From: an uncultured Lachnospiraceae bacterium
GTDB taxonomy: Bacteria > Bacillota > Clostridia > Lachnospirales > Lachnospiraceae
Assembly (NCBI GenBank): GCA_902797785.1
Contig: CADBUD010000160.1
Span: forward strand, 1-6,405
Direction: 5' to 3'
Length of the DNA: 6,405 nt
Shown here: in pieces, positions 1 to 5,400 of the stretch
Layout of the letters: the number at the start of each line of letters is the position of its first letter
How positions within the stretch are numbered: the first letter of the stretch is position 1
Notes under the pieces: model-generated
The model's input: the letters and a program-made list of their open reading frames with translations, nothing else
Told to the model about the DNA's origin: nothing
Database searches by the model: none
Program-made: the position numbers and the translations under genes

Positions 1-9
1 CAAAAAGAA

Positions 10-16
10 AGGAAGG
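10..16 (+). promoter_or_regulatory. Ribosome-binding site that decides the HMA gene start
   Basis: AGGAAGG lies 6 bases before the ATG at 23, a normal distance. The in-frame ATG at 17 touches this sequence and would be a poor start, so the shorter protein is favoured. Confidence 0.7.
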
Positions 17-22
17 ATGATT

Positions 23-241
23 ATGAAAAAGACATACAAAATCGACGTAGACTGTGCAAACTGCGCAAACAAAATGGAGGATGCAGCGAAAAAAACTGCG
101 GGAGTAAAGGATGCTACGGTAAATTTTATGGCATTAAAGATGATCGTAGAGTTTGAAGAGGGAGCAGAGCCAAAAAAGGTGATGCAGGATGTACTTAAAA
201 ACTGCAAAAAAGTAGAAGATGATTGTGAGATATTTTTATAG
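23..241 (+). CDS. Stand-alone HMA-domain heavy-metal-binding protein (metallochaperone-like)
   Basis: This 72-residue cytosolic protein is a single heavy-metal-associated (HMA, ferredoxin-like) domain. The metal site is the VDCANC segment, with Cys11 and Cys14 as ligands. The Asp just before the first Cys is typical of HMA domains that serve Zn/Cd/Pb ATPases, as in ZntA and CadA. Two further cysteines, Cys61 and Cys68, lie in the acidic C-terminal end and might add to metal binding. The ATPase begins 9 bases downstream and has no HMA domain, so I infer that this protein supplies the missing domain in trans. The start at 23 is preferred because AGGAAGG (10-16) sits 6 bases upstream. An in-frame ATG at 17 directly abuts that ribosome-binding sequence and would add only Met-Ile. 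The operon promoter lies before the window. The family is clear; whether it acts as a chaperone or a metal buffer is inference. Confidence 0.9.
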   Translation: MKKTYKIDVDCANCANKMEDAAKKTAGVKDATVNFMALKMIVEFEEGAEPKKVMQDVLKNCKKVEDDCEIFL

Positions 242-250
242 GATACTGTT

Positions 251-2119
251 ATGAATAAAAAGCAAAAAAAGGTCTTAATACGTATCATAATATCAGCCGC
301 CCTGATTCTTTTGCTGTCACTGCTTCCAATTGGCGGAGTCCTTGAGTTTGCTCTCTTTATGATTCCGTATCTGGTGATCGGATATGATATTCTTAGAAAG
401 GCAGGAAAGGGAATCTGGAATCGTCAGGTGTTCGATGAAAATTTTCTGATGGCAGTGGCGACTCTGGGAGCGATTTTTCTGGGGGAATACAGGGAAGGGG
501 TTTCTGTTATGCTGTTCTATCAGATCGGGGAGCTGTTCCAAAGCTATGCAGTCGGGAAAAGCAGAAGGAATATCAGTGATCTGATGGATATTCGTCCGGA
601 TTATGCGAATATTGAACGGGGAAATACGATCGAACGGGTAGATCCGGATGAGGTAGAGGCGGGGGCCAGGATCGTTGTCCTGCCGGGAGAAAAGGTACCG
701 TTAGATGGAATCGTAATCGAAGGATCTTCTACATTAAATACAAGTGCGCTGACGGGCGAGAGTGTCCTTCGTGATATTTCAGAAGGAGAAGAGATTTTTA
801 GTGGATATATTAATATGAGCGGTGTTCTTAAGATTCAGACGACGAAGGAATTTGAAGAATCTACTGTTTCTAAAATTTTAGATCTTGTAGAAAATGCAAG
901 CTCAAGGAAATCCAGATCTGAGGATTTTATTTCCAAATTTGCAAAGATCTATACGCCGGTCGTGTGTTATGGCGCGGTGGCATTGGCGCTTCTTCCCCCA
1001 TTGATTCAAATGCTTCTGATGGGGATTTCGCCGGAATGGGGAAAATGGTTCTATCGTGCATTGACATTTTTGGTCATCAGCTGTCCGTGTGCCCTTGTGA
1101 TCAGTATTCCGCTTAGTTTTTTTGCAGGGATTGGTGGTGCGAGCAACGCCGGCGTTCTGATCAAGGGTTCCAATTATCTGGAAACGCTTGCGATGACGAA
1201 GTATGTTGTTTTTGATAAGACAGGAACGATGACGCATGGTGTGTTTGAAGTTGCCGGACTGCATCATACTTCCATGGAAGAGGAGCGGCTGTTAGAATAT
1301 GCAGCGTTAGCAGAGAGCTTTTCTTCTCATCCGATCAGTAAAAGCATTCAGAGAGCGCATGGAAAAGAAATGGATCGAATGCGGGTGACGGACGTAGAAG
1401 AGATCGGCGGGAATGGTGTTGTGGCGAAGGTCGATGGAGAAGTAGTGGCAGCAGGAAATGCGAAGCTGATGGAAAAGCTTGGAATTTCTTATAAAGAATG
1501 TCATCAAGTAGGGACGGTCGTTCATATTGCGGTCGAAGGTGAGTATGCAGGGCATATTTTGATCTCGGACCGTATTAAGCCGAATGCGAAAATGGCGGTG
1601 CAGGAGTTGAAAAAGACTGGCGTGAAGAGGACGATCATGTTGACTGGAGACAGAAAAGGCGTGGCGCATCAGGTGGCAGAGGAAATCGGGATCGAGGAAG
1701 TATATAGTGAACTGCTTCCGGCAGATAAGGTGGCTAAGGTAGAGGAAATCTTAGCTTCCAGACCGGAGCAGGAAAAGCTGGCGTTCGTCGGAGATGGAAT
1801 CAATGATGCTCCGGTGCTTTCAAGGGCAGATATTGGAATCGCTATGGGAGCATTGGGATCTGATGCGGCGATTGAAGCAGCAGATATTGTATTGATGGAT
1901 GATGATCCGCTAAAAATTGCGAAAGCGATCCGGATTTCTAAGAAGTGCATTCGGATCGTATATGAAAATATTTATTTTGCGATTGGGGTAAAGGTAATTT
2001 GTCTGGTCTTGGGAGCATTGGGAATCGCGAATCTGTGGCTGGCTATTTTTGCGGATGTGGGAGTCATGGTGATCGCAGTATTAAATGCGATACGTGCTTT
2101 ATCTGTGAAAAAGTTGTAA
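251..2119 (+). CDS. P1B-type heavy-metal-exporting ATPase (Zn/Cd/Pb class, CadA/ZntA-like) without N-terminal HMA domain
   Basis: This is an inner-membrane pump that uses ATP to export soft divalent metals. All P-type ATPase landmarks are present: TGES actuator loop (168-171), intramembrane CPC (278-280), DKTGT with phosphorylated Asp322, the HP pair of the nucleotide domain (360-361), MLTGD (463-467) and GDGIND (514-519). About eight membrane segments can be seen, near 8-26, 28-47, 64-80, 83-101, 233-257, 267-297, 574-592 and 595-617. In the last two, Lys581 and Asp602 match the Lys and Asp that define the P1B-2 Zn/Cd/Pb class in ZntA. The protein starts almost directly at the first helix and is shorter than CadA-type pumps of roughly 700 residues, because the HMA domain is encoded separately just upstream. 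AGGAT at 240-244 overlaps the previous stop codon and precedes ATG 251 by 6 bases, suggesting translational coupling. The metal class is well supported; the exact metal is not. Confidence 0.95.
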   Translation: MNKKQKKVLIRIIISAALILLLSLLPIGGVLEFALFMIPYLVIGYDILRKAGKGIWNRQVFDENFLMAVATLGAIFLGEYREGVSVMLFYQIGELFQSYAVGKSRRNISDLMDIRPDYANIERGNTIERVDPDEVEAGARIVVLPGEKVPLDGIVIEGSSTLNTSALTGESVLRDISEGEEIFSGYINMSGVLKIQTTKEFEESTVSKILDLVENASSRKSRSEDFISKFAKIYTPVVCYGAVALALLPPLIQMLLMGISPEWGKWFYRALTFLVISCPCALVISIPLSFFAGIGGASNAGVLIKGSNYLETLAMTKYVVFDKTGTMTHGVFEVAGLHHTSMEEERLLEYAALAESFSSHPISKSIQRAHGKEMDRMRVTDVEEIGGNGVVAKVDGEVVAAGNAKLMEKLGISYKECHQVGTVVHIAVEGEYAGHILISDRIKPNAKMAVQELKKTGVKRTIMLTGDRKGVAHQVAEEIGIEEVYSELLPADKVAKVEEILASRPEQEKLAFVGDGINDAPVLSRADIGIAMGALGSDAAIEAADIVLMDDDPLKIAKAIRISKKCIRIVYENIYFAIGVKVICLVLGALGIANLWLAIFADVGVMVIAVLNAIRALSVKKL

Positions 2120-2135
2120 AGGAAATCCAAATGTC

Positions 2136-2143
2136 GGGAGGGG
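2136..2143 (+). promoter_or_regulatory. Strong ribosome-binding site before the GTG start of the metal sensor
   Basis: The G-rich run GGGAGGGG lies directly before the GTG at 2147 and supports that start over the ATG at 2171. The stretch also lies inside a tiny 8-codon frame (2131-2157) that would end within the sensor gene. Confidence 0.6.
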
Positions 2144-2144
2144 A

Positions 2145-2167
2145 CTGTGAACAGTAACAAGGAAATC
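2145..2167 (+). repeat. Repeat copy 1: start of the sensor gene
   Basis: The 23 bases covering the start codon and the first seven codons of the ArsR-type gene recur in degenerate form at 2550-2572, with 18 of 23 positions identical. In this copy the reading frame gives MNSNKEI and continues into the sensor protein. Confidence 0.55.
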
Positions 2168-2533
2168 AAGATGGAAAAAGAATTGGAATTAGAATGCTGT
2201 GATCTGGTGGAAGTTCATGAGGAATTGTTGAAGATCGTGAACGAGAAAATGCCGGAGGAAACCGAGCTTTATGATCTGGCAGAATTTTTTAAGATTTTTG
2301 GTGATTCGACAAGCATCCGTATTTTATTAGTTTTATTTGAAGCAGAGGTCTGTGTCTGCGATCTTGCAGAAGCATTAAATATGACCCAGTCAGCCATTTC
2401 TCATCAACTGAAAATCTTAAAACAAAATAAATTGGTGAAAAACCGCAGGGAGGGAAAATCGGTCTTTTATTCCCTTGCAGACGACCATGTGAGGTCTATC
2501 ATAGCACAGGGAATCGAGCATATTGAGGAATAG
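2147..2533 (+). CDS. ArsR/SmtB-family metal-sensing repressor (CadC/ZiaR-like)
   Basis: This 128-residue winged-helix repressor probably controls the metal efflux operon of which it is the last gene. The DNA-binding helix-turn-helix spans about residues 72-97, followed by the wing (about 99-110). Two metal sites can be read. One is an alpha3N-type site, with Cys69 and Cys71 in EVCVCDL plus Cys17 and Cys18 in the N-terminal arm, as in CadC. The other is an alpha5 site with Asp112, His114, His125 and Glu128; its D-x-H, 10 residues, H-x-x-E spacing is exactly that of SmtB-type Zn sensors. Metal binding is expected to release DNA. The GTG start at 2147 has GGGAGG (2136-2141) 5 bases upstream. An in-frame ATG at 2171, with AAGGA (2159-2163) before it, is a possible alternative that would remove 8 residues but keep all ligands. 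The gene lies 27 bases after the ATPase. Placement after the transporter is less usual than before it. Confidence 0.92.
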   Translation: MNSNKEIKMEKELELECCDLVEVHEELLKIVNEKMPEETELYDLAEFFKIFGDSTSIRILLVLFEAEVCVCDLAEALNMTQSAISHQLKILKQNKLVKNRREGKSVFYSLADDHVRSIIAQGIEHIEE

Positions 2534-2549
2534 AGATAATGGGTTCCTG

Positions 2550-2572
2550 CTGTGAATAGTAACCGAGAAATA
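2550..2572 (+). repeat. Repeat copy 2: degenerate copy of the sensor gene start
   Basis: Just after the sensor stop codon, a GTG at 2552 opens a frame reading MNSNREI and then meets TAA at 2573-2575. The peptide matches the first seven residues of the sensor (MNSNKEI) except for Lys to Arg, and most base differences are silent or conservative. A GGG lies at the same distance before both GTG codons, but no good ribosome-binding sequence precedes this one. It may be the remnant of a tandem duplication or a shared binding site. The match is short, so chance is not excluded. Confidence 0.45.
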
Positions 2573-2594
2573 TAAAAAAAAGAAAAGATAATCC

Positions 2595-2623
2595 TTGACA
2601 CGCGACAGCTTTAAGACTATAGT
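2595..2623 (+). promoter_or_regulatory. Sigma-A type promoter for the MBOAT/SGNH operon
   Basis: A perfect -35 box TTGACA (2595-2600), a 17-base spacer and a -10 box TATAGT (2618-2623) are followed by A-rich DNA. Transcription would start near 2630, giving a leader of about 75 bases before the MBOAT gene. The A-rich stretch upstream (2571-2589) could act as an UP-like element. The spacer is the standard length rather than the stretched form of MerR-controlled promoters. Confidence 0.8.
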
Positions 2624-2704
2624 AAAAAAGATTATGAGCGAGTGAGACTTTTTCTTATGAAAAAAGACTAATTATAAAAAGATAAAATTTTAAGGAGATA
2701 GGTC

Positions 2705-4198
2705 ATGTTATTTAATTCGTTTGATTTTTTAGTCTTTTTCCCTGTCGTGTGTCTGGGATATTATTTGATACCGTATCGGTTCCGGTATCTTTTTTTGCTG
2801 TTTGCAAGCTATTTTTTTTATATGTGCTGGAATCCGAAGTATATCCTGCTGTTGCTGACTTCTACTGCGGCGACTTTTTTTGGCGGACTTTTGATCGATC
2901 GTGCAAAGAAGATGGAGGATGAGAAAAAGAGGAATCAGTTCAAAAAGAGAATACTGGTCGGGACCTTGGTATTGAATTTTGCGATCTTGTTCTTTTTTAA
3001 ATATTTTAATTTTGCTGTGGATACCATAAATCATATTCTTGGCATTCTGCATATTCAACCGGTAAATGCAGCCTTTGATGTGATCCTTCCGGTAGGAATC
3101 TCTTTTTATACCTTTCAGGCTCTAAGTTATATTATTGATGTCTATCGAGGGGACATTTATTGCGAAAAAAATTTCTTTAAATATGCATTGTTCGTTTCAT
3201 TTTTTCCGCAGCTGGTAGCAGGACCGATCGAACGGTCCAAAAATCTTTTAAAGCAGATCAATGTGAAGCATGATTTTGATGCGAAGCGTGTCCAGAGCGG
3301 ACTGATCTTAATGCTGTATGGTCTGTTTCAGAAGATGGTGATTTCAGATAATGCAGCGATCGTGGTAGATCAGGTATATAATAATCTTGGAGAATATGGC
3401 GGAATCGAGCTGATGTTAGCAACGATTCTGTTTGCATTTCAGATTTATTGTGATTTTGGAGGCTATTCCAATGTCGCGATCGGTGCGGCAAGAGTGATGG
3501 GATTTGATCTGATGGCAAATTTCGATACTCCATATTTAGCAAACAGTGTAGTGGATTTTTGGAGAAGATGGCATATCTCCCTGACCTCTTGGTTTCGGGA
3601 TTATCTTTATATTCCGCTGGGCGGGAACCGAAAGGGGAAGCTTCGGAAATATCTTAATATTCTGATCGTATTCTTGACCAGTGGTCTGTGGCATGGAGCA
3701 AGCTGGCATTTTGTGGCATGGGGAGGATTGAACGGAGTCTATCAGATCGTCGGACAGTGGACGATGAAGGCGAGAGAACGATTCTGCAAATGGTTCCATA
3801 TTAATGTGGAAAGCTTTAGTCATCAGTTGATCAAAGTCATTACCACCTTTATTTTTGTAGATATTTCATGGATTTTCTTTCGTGCGAAATCTTCACGTGA
3901 GGCATTGAGCATTATGGCAAAAATGGTCACACAGATTCATCTGCAGGTCTTATATGATGGGACATTGCAGAATCTGGGATTGTCCGGAGCGATGCTCAAG
4001 GTATTTATCCTGTCTCTGTTGGTCCTTCTGGCAGTAGATCTGATGAAATTTAAAAAGCTTGATCTGATAGAAATGTTGTGCCGGCAGGGGATCTGGTTCC
4101 GGTATCTTTTCTATCTGGCATTGATTTTTTCGATTCTGCTGTTCGGTGTCTATGGTCCGGGATTTGATGAGAGTCAGTTCATTTACTTTCAATTTTAG
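2705..4198 (+). CDS. MBOAT-family membrane O-acyltransferase (AlgI/DltB/PatA-like)
   Basis: This 497-residue polytopic membrane protein is probably the acyl-transfer channel of a surface-polymer O-acylation system. Proteins of this family take an activated acyl group in the cytosol and pass it across the membrane to an extracytoplasmic partner. Hydrophobic segments cover most of the length. The signature residues are His290 in the FWRRWH segment and the essential His330 in GLWHGASWH; the PVGISFYTFQ (129-138) and AGPIER (172-177) blocks are typical of the AlgI branch. The length matches AlgI-type proteins of about 470-520 residues. AAGGAG (2692-2697) lies 7 bases before the ATG. The gene has its own promoter and is followed after 11 bases by an SGNH-type gene, the usual partner. 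The acyl group is probably acetyl, but D-alanyl transfer is not excluded. No dlt-type activating genes lie nearby, which argues against DltB itself. Confidence 0.93.
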   Translation: MLFNSFDFLVFFPVVCLGYYLIPYRFRYLFLLFASYFFYMCWNPKYILLLLTSTAATFFGGLLIDRAKKMEDEKKRNQFKKRILVGTLVLNFAILFFFKYFNFAVDTINHILGILHIQPVNAAFDVILPVGISFYTFQALSYIIDVYRGDIYCEKNFFKYALFVSFFPQLVAGPIERSKNLLKQINVKHDFDAKRVQSGLILMLYGLFQKMVISDNAAIVVDQVYNNLGEYGGIELMLATILFAFQIYCDFGGYSNVAIGAARVMGFDLMANFDTPYLANSVVDFWRRWHISLTSWFRDYLYIPLGGNRKGKLRKYLNILIVFLTSGLWHGASWHFVAWGGLNGVYQIVGQWTMKARERFCKWFHINVESFSHQLIKVITTFIFVDISWIFFRAKSSREALSIMAKMVTQIHLQVLYDGTLQNLGLSGAMLKVFILSLLVLLAVDLMKFKKLDLIEMLCRQGIWFRYLFYLALIFSILLFGVYGPGFDESQFIYFQF

Positions 4199-4209
4199 GA
4201 GGGAGAACC

Positions 4210-5301
4210 ATGGGAGAAAAAAAGAAGCTTACGATTCGTTTTTTTATATCACTTGCTGTGTTTGCCTGCCTGTTCGGATTCCTGTTTCAAAAGGTCACCT
4301 ATCTTGTACAGTATAAGATTCATGTTAATGATACCGTTGCCTCGTTCTATCAGGAGAAAAAGGACAGCATCGATGTTCTGTTCTTTGGGACGAGTCATGT
4401 GTTCTGCAGCTTTTCTCCGATGTATTTGTGGGAAGAGAAGGGAATTACAAGCTACGATATTTCTACCGGTCAGCAGCCGATTGCAGCATCCTATTATCTT
4501 ATGAAGGAAGGAATCAAACGACAGCATCCTAAGGTGATCGTTCTAGAAACTTATGCATTGAGCTATGGAGAGGACTATGCTACGAAAGCCAGACTGCATG
4601 AGGCGATCGATAATATTCCGTTAAATGAGACGAAGTGGGAGATCTTTTGGGATTTTATGCCTAGAACGATGGGATATCATGAGAGATTAGAATTTCTTTT
4701 TCCAATGATCGCTTATCATACGAGATGGGATAAGCTAAGGTCAAATGATTATCAAAGGGGAGAGACATGGCGTCTTGGATATGTTCCTACGAAAGGAAAT
4801 AAGGTCAGAAAACGAGTACCGATCATTACTGAAGAAATGGAAGTGCGCGAGGAAAATATCGAGTATCTGGATAAGATCATCCAGTTATGCAGGGAGAATC
4901 AGATCGAATTGGTGTTATGCCAGACTCCGATCACGAAAGGGAGCAGATTTTTAAAAGCCAATAAAATGCTCAATTATATCAAGCGTTATGTAGAGGAGCA
5001 GGGGATTCCTTATATTGATTATGATATCATACGGGATGAGATCGGTCTGAATTATGAAGAGGATTTTTCCAATGCGACACATTTGAATATCTTGGGGGCA
5101 AAAAAGGCGACTCATTATATGGGGGAATATCTTGTTCAAAATTATTCGCTGGAGGATCATCGGGGCGATGAGAATTATGCAAAGTGGGAACAGGAGCATG
5201 AACAATATGAGGAGGATATCCAAAAACATCTGAACAAACTGATGAAAAAAATAGAAAAGAGAAGAGCAAAAAAGGAAAAAGAAGAAAATTCAGAAGGATA
5301 A
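4210..5301 (+). CDS. Membrane-anchored SGNH-fold protein (DltD/AlgX/AlgJ-like acylation partner)
   Basis: This 363-residue protein has an N-terminal membrane anchor (about residues 9-34) after a basic start, then an SGNH/GDSL-type domain expected outside the membrane. Block I reads FFGTSH, with Ser62 the likely nucleophile. Beta strands follow at KVIVLETY (108-115) and ELVLCQTP (233-240). The C-terminal block is FSNATHLN, with His291 the likely catalytic His. The Asp normally three residues before that His is Asn288 here, so activity may be altered or depend on a Ser-His pair. Residues about 315-363 form a highly charged tail, probably helical, rich in Glu then Lys. The gene follows the MBOAT acyltransferase by 11 bases, and its ribosome-binding sequence AGGAGGGAG overlaps the MBOAT stop region, so the two are very likely co-translated. 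The likely role is transfer of the acyl group to a surface polymer. The substrate is unknown, and a separate esterase role is possible. Confidence 0.8.
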   Translation: MGEKKKLTIRFFISLAVFACLFGFLFQKVTYLVQYKIHVNDTVASFYQEKKDSIDVLFFGTSHVFCSFSPMYLWEEKGITSYDISTGQQPIAASYYLMKEGIKRQHPKVIVLETYALSYGEDYATKARLHEAIDNIPLNETKWEIFWDFMPRTMGYHERLEFLFPMIAYHTRWDKLRSNDYQRGETWRLGYVPTKGNKVRKRVPIITEEMEVREENIEYLDKIIQLCRENQIELVLCQTPITKGSRFLKANKMLNYIKRYVEEQGIPYIDYDIIRDEIGLNYEEDFSNATHLNILGAKKATHYMGEYLVQNYSLEDHRGDENYAKWEQEHEQYEEDIQKHLNKLMKKIEKRRAKKEKEENSEG

Positions 5302-5337
5302 AGAAAGAGATCATAAAAGGAGAACGGGAAAAAGTAA

Positions 5338-5366
5338 TTGGAAAATATAAAAAAGTATGTTAGAAT
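5338..5366 (+). promoter_or_regulatory. Promoter for the trpB2-type gene
   Basis: A -35 box TTGGAA (5338-5343), a 17-base spacer and a -10 box TAGAAT (5361-5366) with a TG one base upstream (extended -10) fit a sigma-A promoter. The start would be near 5373, leaving a leader of about 28 bases. That is too short for a T-box or an attenuator, so no tryptophan-responsive leader is evident. The spacing and extended -10 make it a good candidate. Confidence 0.65.
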
Positions 5367-5400
5367 GGGGGAAATTATTATTTTGAGGAGGAAGTGACTA

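Noticed and set aside
902..1950. Several long open frames on the minus strand opposite the ATPase gene
   Set aside because: They lie entirely opposite a gene with all P-type ATPase motifs, have no recognisable domains or ribosome-binding sequences, and read as shadows of it.
2542..2564. GGTT...AACC pairing after the sensor gene as a possible terminator
   Set aside because: The stem is only four pairs with a 15-base loop, and an A-run, not a T-run, follows, so it would not end plus-strand transcription.
2595..2623. MerR-type metal-regulated promoter
   Set aside because: The spacer is 17 bases, not 19-20, and it holds no dyad symmetry of the MerR kind.
2648..2666. CTTTTTC / GAAAAAAG hairpin in the MBOAT leader
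   Set aside because: It is a weak A-T stem with unequal arms and no G-C core, unlikely to be a riboswitch or terminator.
4253..4504. 83-codon plus-strand frame inside the SGNH gene
   Set aside because: It lies in another frame within the membrane anchor and nucleophile region of a well-supported gene, and its Cys/Arg-rich translation resembles nothing.
2705..5301. A dlt (D-alanyl teichoic acid) operon
   Set aside because: The MBOAT/SGNH pair resembles DltB/DltD in order of function, but no DltA-like ligase or DltC-like carrier protein is adjacent, and the MBOAT motifs fit the AlgI branch better.
5302..5400. T-box or trp attenuator before the TrpB2-type gene
   Set aside because: The spacer is 99 bases and the predicted transcript leader is only about 28 bases, with no T-box sequence, leader peptide or terminator hairpin.
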